DNA from: an uncultured Actinomycetes bacterium
GTDB taxonomy: Bacteria > Actinomycetota > Actinomycetes > Nanopelagicales > Nanopelagicaceae
NCBI GenBank assembly: GCA_903832395.1
Contig: CAILBF010000030.1
Coordinates: 1-13,469, forward strand
Reading direction: 5' to 3'
DNA length: 13,469 nucleotides
The position numbers were made by a program, and so were the translations under genes. The notes under the pieces were generated by a model. That model was not told the origin of the DNA. It worked only from the letters and a program-made list of their open reading frames with translations, and ran no database searches. Of this stretch, positions 5,709-12,463 are shown piece after piece; position 1 is the first letter of the stretch; every line of letters begins with the position of its first letter.

Positions 5709-5740
5709 CCCGCCACGTGAAGAAGCGCGTGGCGGGTTTT
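5709..5740 (+). terminator. Rho-independent terminator of paralog 2
   Basis: CCCGCCACGTG pairs with CGCGTGGCGGG (one T-G wobble), with loop AAGAAG and then TTTT. It is the counterpart of the 4795 terminator. AAAA before the stem makes it weakly bidirectional. Confidence 0.9.
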
Positions 5741-5776
5741 ACTTTATCTATTGATTGCTACTGACACAATGCGCCT

Positions 5777-6232
5777 ATGAGAATTCACATCGGCAGTGAC
5801 CATGCAGGACTTGAACTAAAGGGCGCACTCGTCGAGTACCTCGAGTCAGAGGGCCACACCGTTATCGATCACGGGCCACATGAATTTGACGCCCTGGATG
5901 ACTATCCGGATTTCTGCATTCCAGCAGCGGTTGCAACGGTTGCCGATAGTGGATCACTTGGAATTGTTTTAGGCGGCTCTGGAAATGGCGAGCAGATTGC
6001 GGCAAACAAAGTGAAGGGCGTTCGAGCAGCCCTTGCCTGGAGCGTTGAAACTGCGAAGCTAGCGAAAGAGCACAACAATGCAAATGTTGTTGGAATTGGT
6101 GGACGGATGCATTCAATCGATGAATGTAAAGCGATTATTGACGCCTTTATCCAAACACCTTTTACGAACGACGAACGACATATTCGCCGAATTAATAAAA
6201 TTACGGCTTACGAAAATAAAGCAGGTCAGTAA
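5777..6232 (+). CDS. rpiB: Ribose-5-phosphate isomerase B
   Basis: Interconverts ribose 5-phosphate and ribulose 5-phosphate in the pentose phosphate pathway. It has 151 residues, full length for the RpiB/LacAB family. Visible: SDHAG (7-11, substrate-binding Asp8 and His9), GGSGNGEQ (66-73) with Ser68 where E. coli RpiB has the catalytic Cys and Glu72 as the likely base (mycobacterial-type site), His99 in KEHNNANV, and GIGGR (106-110). Start ATG at 5777; no Shine-Dalgarno is visible. CACAAT lies six bases upstream, so a leaderless transcript is possible. Its 3' end overlaps the convergent trmB by 32 bases. It follows the strong terminator of paralog 2, so it is transcribed separately. Confidence 0.95.
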   Translation: MRIHIGSDHAGLELKGALVEYLESEGHTVIDHGPHEFDALDDYPDFCIPAAVATVADSGSLGIVLGGSGNGEQIAANKVKGVRAALAWSVETAKLAKEHNNANVVGIGGRMHSIDECKAIIDAFIQTPFTNDERHIRRINKITAYENKAGQ

Positions 6233-6863
6233 CTCGGTGATCTTTATCGATCCCCTGACCTTCAAAACGCGTTACTGGCCGCGAATCGGGCTTATCAATT
6301 TCTCCACCGCTGAACTGATGTGAAGTAGCAAATACCGCTTTCATTACTTCGGCATATGGCACCCAATCAGTTGCTAAGTGAAAGTAACCATCGGGCTTTA
6401 ACTTTGAAGCGATGAGTTCTAAAAATGCTGGCGTAACAATTCGCCGCTTGTGATGCTTTGCCTTTGGCCACGGGTCTGGGAAATACAGATGCACGCCATC
6501 CAAACTCTGGTCGTGAATCATGTAGGGCAAAACAACGTGAACATCATCTTCAATAACTTTGATATTAGTTATCCCTAGTTCTTGAATACGCGAGAGTAAT
6601 TTTCCGATTCCTGGAGGATGGAGATCTACTGCTAGATAGCCATTCTGCGGTGATTGCATCGCCATAATGGCCGTCGCCTCACCCATGCCGAAACCAATCT
6701 CCATAATGATTTTTTGTGAGGCTGGAAAAATCACCCCGAGGTCTAACTTCTTGTTTTCAACTGGTATTCCATGAATCTCTTGCAGTAAACTTTTTGCAGC
6801 CCTCTGCGCTTCGGTAATACGAGTACCTCGGATACTGTAACTGCGAATCGAGGGGCGTTCCAT
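6201..6863 (-). CDS. trmB: tRNA (guanine-46-N7)-methyltransferase
   Basis: Methylates G46 in the variable loop of tRNAs using S-adenosylmethionine. It has 220 residues. The SAM-binding loop EIGFGMGE is at 55-62, the acidic strand end AVDLH at 78-82, and the family signature YFPDPWPK at 127-134 runs on into AKHHKRR. The C-terminal substrate motif RPVTRFEGQG is at 195-204 and the chain ends DLLYFRKP as usual. The C terminus overlaps the end of rpiB by 32 bases on the opposite strand. Both ends look natural, so the overlap appears genuine. Start ATG at 6863 has no clear Shine-Dalgarno; GACACT lies eight bases upstream, compatible with leaderless transcription. It is divergent from pepN across 50 bases. 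Confidence 0.95.
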   Translation of the reverse strand: MERPSIRSYSIRGTRITEAQRAAKSLLQEIHGIPVENKKLDLGVIFPASQKIIMEIGFGMGEATAIMAMQSPQNGYLAVDLHPPGIGKLLSRIQELGITNIKVIEDDVHVVLPYMIHDQSLDGVHLYFPDPWPKAKHHKRRIVTPAFLELIASKLKPDGYFHLATDWVPYAEVMKAVFATSHQFSGGEIDKPDSRPVTRFEGQGIDKDHRVTDLLYFRKP

Positions 6864-6913
6864 GGCCCAAGAGTGTCATGGTTAGCGTGATACCTACAAA
6901 AGGGAGTTTTACC

Positions 6914-9451
6914 GTGCCAGGAACAAATATTTCACGCATCGAAGCCAACGAGCGCGCAGACCACTTAACCGTCTCTGGGTACGACGTCATACTCGATGTC
7001 ACGACTGGTGCTGAAAGCTTTTATGCAAAGTCTGAGGTTACTTTTTCATGCAACACCCCTGGCTATTCGACCTTTATCGATGCATGTGGCCGCCGCGTAA
7101 TATCGGCAACCCTTAATGGCACTCCAGTAGATACGACGAACTTTGATGGAGAATCAATCTTCCTGACCAACTTAGCGGCCGAAAATCACTTAGTGATTGA
7201 AATCGAGGCTATTTATTCAAAATCTGGAGAAGGTCTACAGCGCTCGGTTGATCCATCTGATGGTGAAATTTATTTATACTCACAAGGCGAGACCGCTGAT
7301 ATCCGCCGCATGTTCCCCTGTTTTGATCAGCCCTCACTAAAAGCAACTTTTGCCTTAACCGTTACAACGCCTAGCCACTGGGAAGCAATCTCTAATAATC
7401 CAGTTGCATCAAAGGAGAGCGTTGGCGATAAGACACTCTGGAAATTTTCAACCACTCCAAGAATTTCAACCTACTTAGCTGCCCTTATCGCAGGTCCTTA
7501 TTCGCATGTACACGATGTATATAAAGGACAAAAAGAGGTTCCGCTTGGATTCTATTGCCGCAAATCAATGGCACAGTATTTAGATTCTGAGGATATTTTC
7601 TTGCTCACTAAGCAGGGCTTTGAATACTTTGAGAAAACATTTGGTCTTGCCTATCCGTTTGATAAGTACGATCAAATCGCTGTCGTCGACTTTAATGCTG
7701 GTGCAATGGAAAATGCGGGCGCAGTTACTTTTCGCGAAGATCTCGTAGTTTTCCGTAGCCACATGCCTGAAAAAATGTATATGTGGCGCGCCAATGTAAT
7801 CCTGCACGAGATGGCACATATGTGGTTTGGCGATCTTGTCACAATGTCGTGGTGGGATGATTTATGGCTCAACGAATCCTTTGCTGAATTCATCTCATAT
7901 CTTGCTCTAGCCGAAGGCACGCGCTTTAAAGGTGGTTGGGCGAGCTTTAATAGTGAGCGAAAGAACTGGGCATATCGCTACGACCAACTACCATCCACTC
8001 ACCCAATCGTTACCGATATGGTGGATATCGAAGCAGTAAAGGCTAACTTTGATGGAATCACTTACGCCAAGGGTGCATCGGTTTTACAACAGTTGGTATT
8101 CCATGTCGGCCGTGAAAACTTTATTGCAGCTTTGCAGAAATACTTCGCTAAACATGCATGGGCCAACACAACCTTAAAAGATCTCATCGATGAGTTGGAA
8201 TCTACAAGTGGGAAATCATTAGAGACATGGGCGGCGACATGGTTACAAACTGCAGGAGTGAATACGCTCAGCCCAGAACTTGAATTTGACGGAGATACTT
8301 ACGCTTCCGTTGCAATAAAGCAGATTGCTCCTGCAATACCAGCAGGCTCCAGCGAACTGCGCCCGCACCGTTTAGCCATTGGCCTCTACGACGTCGATGG
8401 TGAAACTATAAAACGTCGTACATCGGTTGAGTTGGATGTAGCTGGGGCACTGACAGTTGTTCCAGGGTTTGCCGGCCAAAAGGTTGCTGACCTTTTGCTC
8501 ATCAACGATCGCGATCTTTCATATGCGAAAATTCGCTTTGATTCACGCTCACTGACGACCTTGAAAACTCACCTCGGTAAAATCTCTGATCCTTTGACCC
8601 GTGCCTTATGTTGGGCGGCAGTATGGGATATGCACCGTGATGGCGAAATCTCCTCAAGTGATTTCTTAGATATCGCCTTTGCTGGTCTACCTGGTGAGAG
8701 CGATGACGCAGTTGTCAATATTACGCTGTCACAGATGTACACATCGGTTGAGGCCTACACAACTGATGCCGCTCGTAATGCGATGCGCTTGAAAATTGCT
8801 AATGGGCTAGATGTACTCACTAAGAGCGCAGCTCCTGGAAGTGACCTACAGATGTTGTACGCGCGTGCATTTGCCCAAAATGCAGTCACGCCGGAACATA
8901 CCCAAGCAGTCCGCGGACTTCTCAATGGTTCGGCACCCGGCCTAATTGTTGATGCCGATTTGCGCTGGTTCTTCATCATCGCACTTTCAGAGCGCGATGC
9001 GTTTAGTAAATCCGAACTCGATGCCGAACTAGCTAGCGACAACACCACTAGCGGAAACTGCTTCTTCGAAACTTCAGTTGCGGCGGCGCCAACGGCTGCG
9101 GCCAAGGATTATGCCTGGAACAAAATCATCAATGAGGATATCCAGACTTCAGTGAGGTCGGCACTTGTTGCAGGTTTCCAGCGTCCAATTCAGCGTGAAT
9201 TATTAACTAATTACGTAGATCGCTATTTTGATTCAATCATTTCAGTATGGGAATCCAAGTCATACGAAGGTGCGAGCAAAATTGTCACTGGTCTCTATCC
9301 AACCTGGGTTGTCTCGCAATCAACAATTGATAAGACAACGGCTTGGTTAGATACAACTGGTAAAAATTCGCCGGCAGTATTGCGCAAACTAGTTATTGAT
9401 TCTAGTGATGGATTAGTCCGTGCCTTGAGAGTTCAGGGCACAAGTAATTAA
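6914..9451 (+). CDS. pepN: Aminopeptidase N (M1 family zinc metallopeptidase)
   Basis: Cytoplasmic enzyme that removes N-terminal residues from peptides, probably finishing products of proteases such as Clp. I choose GTG at 6914 (845 residues) over ATG at 6878: GGGAG lies seven bases upstream, and the protein then begins with PGTNISRIEANERA, the usual actinobacterial N terminus. Motifs by this numbering: GAMEN (263-267), the zinc site HEMAH (298-302) with the third ligand Glu321 in WLNESFAEF, and catalytic Tyr384 in GITYAKGA. The C-terminal half (from about 510) is the helical ERAP1-C-like domain. No signal peptide. Stop TAA at 9449-9451 overlaps the convergent small gene by four bases. No terminator is visible. 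Confidence 0.96.
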   Translation: MPGTNISRIEANERADHLTVSGYDVILDVTTGAESFYAKSEVTFSCNTPGYSTFIDACGRRVISATLNGTPVDTTNFDGESIFLTNLAAENHLVIEIEAIYSKSGEGLQRSVDPSDGEIYLYSQGETADIRRMFPCFDQPSLKATFALTVTTPSHWEAISNNPVASKESVGDKTLWKFSTTPRISTYLAALIAGPYSHVHDVYKGQKEVPLGFYCRKSMAQYLDSEDIFLLTKQGFEYFEKTFGLAYPFDKYDQIAVVDFNAGAMENAGAVTFREDLVVFRSHMPEKMYMWRANVILHEMAHMWFGDLVTMSWWDDLWLNESFAEFISYLALAEGTRFKGGWASFNSERKNWAYRYDQLPSTHPIVTDMVDIEAVKANFDGITYAKGASVLQQLVFHVGRENFIAALQKYFAKHAWANTTLKDLIDELESTSGKSLETWAATWLQTAGVNTLSPELEFDGDTYASVAIKQIAPAIPAGSSELRPHRLAIGLYDVDGETIKRRTSVELDVAGALTVVPGFAGQKVADLLLINDRDLSYAKIRFDSRSLTTLKTHLGKISDPLTRALCWAAVWDMHRDGEISSSDFLDIAFAGLPGESDDAVVNITLSQMYTSVEAYTTDAARNAMRLKIANGLDVLTKSAAPGSDLQMLYARAFAQNAVTPEHTQAVRGLLNGSAPGLIVDADLRWFFIIALSERDAFSKSELDAELASDNTTSGNCFFETSVAAAPTAAAKDYAWNKIINEDIQTSVRSALVAGFQRPIQRELLTNYVDRYFDSIISVWESKSYEGASKIVTGLYPTWVVSQSTIDKTTAWLDTTGKNSPAVLRKLVIDSSDGLVRALRVQGTSN

Positions 9452-9633
9452 TCGATCGATGTAATTGACGACTGCTTCCGCACTTTACGGGGAGCTGATC
9501 CAACCCACGACAAAAGGGCAATGACTGCAAACATTGCTACAGGAATAGCTATAAAAGTAATGACGGTTTGGATCGCGCTAAGGCCTTGACCTGCGACTGT
9601 GCCATCTTCAATGGCGCTCTTAAGTAAATGCAT
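9448..9633 (-). CDS. Small single-helix membrane protein, conserved-hypothetical type
   Basis: 61 residues: a short N terminus (MHLLKSAIEDGTVAGQGLSA), one strong membrane helix at about 21-44 (IQTVITFIAIPVAMFAVIAL), then a basic tail with SAPRKVRK, suggesting the C terminus faces the cytoplasm. It resembles small membrane proteins I recall beside HNH or pepN genes in other actinobacteria, but I cannot name the family. It lies 19 bases after the HNH gene on the same strand. No Shine-Dalgarno is present; TACACT lies seven bases before the ATG, so it may be leaderless. Its stop overlaps the pepN stop. The coding call rests on the clean membrane-protein composition and the snug fit between neighbours. 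Function unknown. Confidence 0.7.
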   Translation of the reverse strand: MHLLKSAIEDGTVAGQGLSAIQTVITFIAIPVAMFAVIALLSWVGSAPRKVRKQSSITSID

Positions 9634-9640
9634 GGGGCTG

Positions 9641-9646
9641 AGTGTA
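9641..9646 (-). promoter_or_regulatory. Possible -10 box for the small membrane protein
   Basis: The minus strand reads AAATTACACT, then seven bases, then the ATG. This spacing would start the transcript at or near the AUG. No clear -35 is seen, and it falls in the 19-base gap after the HNH gene. Confidence 0.3.
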
Positions 9647-9652
9647 ATTTAC

Positions 9653-10168
9653 TTATGCAGTCGCTGCTGCCACACCGAATGGTTGCAAATACTGCAACCA
9701 ACGTTCATCAGTTCGACCCGTTCCAAGGATTCTCCACGCAGCTCCTACAGGCTCGCGTGGCAACTGGCGCAGACGCCAACCAATCTCCTTAAGGTGCCTG
9801 TCGGCCTTTAAGTGATTGCACTTGTGGCAGGCAGAGACAACATTTTCCCAAATGTGAGCGCCGCCACGACTGCGCGGAATGACATGGTCGATAGATGTTG
9901 CAGGTGCAGTGCAGTAAACGCACTTTCCGCCATCGCGTGCAAAGATTGCACGTCGCGATAATGGCACTGCATGGCGATATGGAATTCGAACAAATTTATT
10001 GAGGCGAATCACTGACGGTAAATCCATTTGGCCACCGGAGAAATGCACAACATCACCCGACTCTTCAATCATTGTCGCCCGCTGATTTAATACGAGGATC
10101 AGGGCACGGCGCTCTGTTATGACACCCAGAGGTTCATAGGTGGCATTGAGAACTAGTGTGCGCGACAT
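9653..10168 (-). CDS. HNH nuclease-fold protein, actinobacterial conserved type
   Basis: 171 residues from ATG at 10168, chosen because GGGAG lies six bases upstream and the protein then starts MSRTLVLNATYEPLGV, a common beginning for this family. The longer GTG-start frame to 10219 has no ribosome site. The HNH core has zinc-ribbon cysteines C83 and C86 (CVYC) and C114 and C117 (CHKC), Asp94-His95 in IDHVIPRSRGG, Asn109 in WENVV, and His119. The nuclease fold is intact. The actual role in actinobacteria is, to my knowledge, not settled; it is single-copy and chromosomal, so more likely housekeeping or DNA repair than part of a mobile element. It is followed by the small membrane protein and divergent from the MscS gene. 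Confidence 0.88.
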   Translation of the reverse strand: MSRTLVLNATYEPLGVITERRALILVLNQRATMIEESGDVVHFSGGQMDLPSVIRLNKFVRIPYRHAVPLSRRAIFARDGGKCVYCTAPATSIDHVIPRSRGGAHIWENVVSACHKCNHLKADRHLKEIGWRLRQLPREPVGAAWRILGTGRTDERWLQYLQPFGVAAATA

Positions 10169-10287
10169 AAATCGCTCCCGATCTGGCGCATGGCCTGCGC
10201 CGATTGGTTTATCTTGCACTAAAAACCGCCCCTTTCGGGTATTTCATAGCAGTATTTAGGTAAAGATTTGGCTACAGTCATAGTCCT

Positions 10288-10836
10288 ATGAGTAATTCAG
10301 CGCAAAATGTCATCGATTGGGTAAGTGGCACTCCCCTACGCATATTTTTCATCCTCCTCACAGCAATCCTCACACAGAGCTTTGGCACCCGCGCAATTTC
10401 GCGCGCCATGAACCGCTTGGCAACGGCCGACTTGGTACCGGGTCCACGAAATATTGTTGCCCGACAAAAAGAACGAGCCCGCACAATCGGTGGAGTTCTT
10501 GCAGCCACGCTGAAGGCGTTAATTTGGATTATTGCAACTGGAATGGTGCTCGGTGAGTTTGGTTTTAATTTAGGACCACTCATCGCATCGGCTGGAATTT
10601 TAGGAGTTGCACTTGGACTAGGCGCACAAACTTTAGTACGCGATATTTTATCTGGAGTCTTTATGTTGGTCGAAGATCAGTATGGCGTTGGTGATGAAGT
10701 TGTTGTTTTAGAAACCGAAGGCGTTGTAGAAAAAGTTGGTCTGCGCGTTACGACCGTGCGAGGCAAAGATGGAACACTGTGGTATTTGCGAAACGGTGAA
10801 ATTCTAAAAGTTGGAAATCAATCTCAATCTGGTTGA
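10288..10836 (+). CDS. MscS-type mechanosensitive channel lacking the C-terminal cage
   Basis: 182 residues against about 286 in E. coli MscS. Three membrane segments: about 14-32, 66-89 and 95-126. The last is the pore helix, with GLGAQTLVRDILSGVFMLVED (110-130), alternating small residues and the usual kink region. The beta domain follows (YGVGDEVVV, VEKVGLRVTTVRGKDGTLWY, then RNGEILKVGNQSQ), and the protein stops at 182 where homologues continue into the alpha/beta cage. The downstream DNA encodes the haemoglobin on the other strand, so no remnant of a lost domain is present. Its stop lies inside the 3' end of that gene (13-base overlap). No Shine-Dalgarno; TACAGT lies nine bases upstream. 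Likely an osmotic safety valve in the inner membrane. Confidence 0.88.
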   Translation: MSNSAQNVIDWVSGTPLRIFFILLTAILTQSFGTRAISRAMNRLATADLVPGPRNIVARQKERARTIGGVLAATLKALIWIIATGMVLGEFGFNLGPLIASAGILGVALGLGAQTLVRDILSGVFMLVEDQYGVGDEVVVLETEGVVEKVGLRVTTVRGKDGTLWYLRNGEILKVGNQSQSG

Positions 10837-11198
10837 TTGACCATAGAGTCGGCAGCCATCTCTAAATAGCTCCACAACTGCGCGCGCAACGTTGGATCCA
10901 TCTGTGTCGCATCAACTACGACATGCATTGCATTCACCCAAGCATCACGTGCAGCTACATTGATATGAAAACCGGCATGGCGCATGCGCAAGCGCGGGTG
11001 ACCGCGGTTCTCTTGATAGGTCGTTGGGCCGCCCCAATACTGTTCTAGAAACTGTTGCAAGCGAAGTGCAGCGCCCTTTAGATCACTTTCTGGATACATA
11101 GGGCGCAGGATTGGATCAGTTGCTACATGGGCATAAAACTGCGAAACCAAATCGACGAAGAATTCCTCTCCACCGACTTGTTCATAAAAGCTGCTCAT
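10824..11198 (-). CDS. glbO: Group II truncated haemoglobin (GlbO type)
   Basis: 124 residues, very similar to mycobacterial trHbO. It binds haem and oxygen and is linked in the family to redox or NO handling. Visible: FYEQVGG at the start, Tyr22 (B10), Tyr35 (CD1, in MYPE), EQYWGGP (52-58), GHPRLRMRH with proximal His74 (F8), Trp87 (G8, in RDAWVNAMH) and the final helix YLEMAADSMVN. All haem-pocket residues expected for trHbO are present. Start ATG at 11198 overlaps the stop of the upstream MFS gene as ATGA, which indicates translational coupling. The 3' end overlaps the convergent MscS gene by 13 bases. It is the last gene of a minus-strand operon. Confidence 0.96.
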   Translation of the reverse strand: MSSFYEQVGGEEFFVDLVSQFYAHVATDPILRPMYPESDLKGAALRLQQFLEQYWGGPTTYQENRGHPRLRMRHAGFHINVAARDAWVNAMHVVVDATQMDPTLRAQLWSYLEMAADSMVNQPD

Positions 11199-12463
11199 AC
11201 TGTAAGGCTAGCTGTGTCTTTGCCCTTAGCAATTTGGAGCACAAAGTAACTAGTAATTAAGCACAGCGCGCCACTGATATAAAACGCTGCAGCATAGTCG
11301 CCGAATTTCACGCGCACGATAGCTGCGCCAAGGGCTGCAATCGATCCCCCAATTTGGTGGGATGCAAATACCCAGCCATAAATAACGGTTCCGCGATCTG
11401 GGCCCAAAATAGTCCGACATAACATCACTGTTGGTGGAACTGTTGCTACCCAATCCAGGCCATAGAAAATAATGAAAACTAAAGTCGACGGGTGCATCGT
11501 TGAAAATAGAATCGAAGGCAAAAGAAATAGAGACAGGCCACGAAGACCGTAATAAAAGAATAAGAGTTTTCGTGGATCATATTTATCGGTCAACCAGCCA
11601 GAGAACAAAGTTCCAATCACATCAAAGACACCGACTAGAGCCAACAGGCTTGCCGCCATTACTTGACCCATTCCATGGTCATGGGCGGCGGGAATAAAGT
11701 GCGTGCCAATTAATCCACTCGTTGATAAACCACAGACAAAGAATGATCCAGTTAGATACCAAAAATCTTTGTGGGCACTTGCCTCTTTCAAAGAAACAAT
11801 TGCCAATCTTCCGGCGTTCATTCCGGAATGTACTGGTGGTTTCCAATCATCTGGAGCTCCATACGGTAACAAACCAAAGTCGGCCGGTTTTTCACGAAGG
11901 AAAAAATAAATCAATGGAACCATGAGTAACGATGCGCTGCCAATTGTTAGACCAATTGATTTCCAACCATGCAATTCTGATAACCGAGAGAGTCCTGGAA
12001 GGAAAATTAACTGCCCCGTAGCTCCTGCGGCAGTTAATCCCCCAATAACGATTCCGCGGCGCTTAACAAACCAGCGGTTCGCAACGGTTGCGGCGAACAC
12101 CAATGCCATCGAGCCTGTACCAACACCAACGACCACACCCCATGTTGCAACTAATTGCCACGGTGCATGAATGAACGTAGTTAAAAAGGCGCCAGTACTT
12201 ACTGTTGTTAGCGCTCCCATAACAACTTTACGGACCGTGAAGCGCTCCATTAGCGCTGCAGCAAAGGGGGCGGTCAGTCCGTACAACAAAACGTTGACAG
12301 AGATTGCCATTGAAATCTGCTCACGATTCCAACCAAAGGCATCTTCAAGCGGAACAATTAAAACCGAAGGAGCCGATCTAAAACCAGCGGTTGCTACGAG
12401 AGTGAAAAAAGTAACTACTGCAGCGATCCACGCTGGGTGAATCTTTGACTTACTCGACTGCAC
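11195..12463 (-). CDS. MFS transporter, OFA/monocarboxylate-like
   Basis: 422 residues with twelve predicted membrane segments in two halves separated by a hydrophilic loop (about 190-225, EKPADFGLLPYGAPDDWKPP). WFVKRRGIVIGGLTAAGATG (131-150) is typical of the monocarboxylate/OFA branch of the major facilitator superfamily. The second-half loop has GWLTDKYDPRK, a motif A-like signature. The substrate cannot be read from sequence; small organic acids are a reasonable family-based guess. Start GTG at 12463 has GAGGG six bases upstream inside the preceding MFS gene, and the two overlap by 14 bases. The stop overlaps the glbO start by four bases. Two MFS genes and glbO therefore form one transcription unit. 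Confidence 0.88.
   Translation of the reverse strand: MQSSKSKIHPAWIAAVVTFFTLVATAGFRSAPSVLIVPLEDAFGWNREQISMAISVNVLLYGLTAPFAAALMERFTVRKVVMGALTTVSTGAFLTTFIHAPWQLVATWGVVVGVGTGSMALVFAATVANRWFVKRRGIVIGGLTAAGATGQLIFLPGLSRLSELHGWKSIGLTIGSASLLMVPLIYFFLREKPADFGLLPYGAPDDWKPPVHSGMNAGRLAIVSLKEASAHKDFWYLTGSFFVCGLSTSGLIGTHFIPAAHDHGMGQVMAASLLALVGVFDVIGTLFSGWLTDKYDPRKLLFFYYGLRGLSLFLLPSILFSTMHPSTLVFIIFYGLDWVATVPPTVMLCRTILGPDRGTVIYGWVFASHQIGGSIAALGAAIVRVKFGDYAAAFYISGALCLITSYFVLQIAKGKDTASLTV

Larger units (their letters stand above)
3938..5740 (+). repeat. Tandem duplication of a complete gene unit (about 0.89 kb each)
   Basis: Unit 1 spans 3938-4827 and unit 2 spans 4854-5740, head to tail. Each holds, in order, the upstream block, the 28-base element, a signal-peptide gene, an 8-bp hairpin and the GC-rich terminator. 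Noncoding parts align as well as coding parts. The two copies are diverged enough to exclude a very recent event. Confidence 0.85.

Noticed and set aside
2620..5776. Integrative element using the tRNA-Gly 3' end as attachment site
   Set aside because: I found no direct repeat of the tRNA 3' end at the far side of the block, and no integrase or mobility gene.
6878..6913. Upstream ATG start for pepN
   Set aside because: GTG at 6914 has a good ribosome site and gives the typical actinobacterial PepN N terminus; the extra 12 residues do not fit.
9680..9700. 8-bp inverted repeat TGGTTGCA-N5-TGCAACCA inside the HNH gene end
   Set aside because: It arises from the coded residues WLQYLQP with repeated Leu-Gln codons, lacks a T-tract and lies before the stop.
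10169..10219. Longer GTG start for the HNH gene
   Set aside because: No ribosome site, and the added 17 residues precede the family-typical MSRTLVLNATYEPL start.
10228..10243. Short CCC-GAAA-GGG hairpin with nearby T-tract upstream of the HNH gene (minus strand)
   Set aside because: A three-pair stem is too weak for a terminator or attenuator, and no minus-strand gene ends there.
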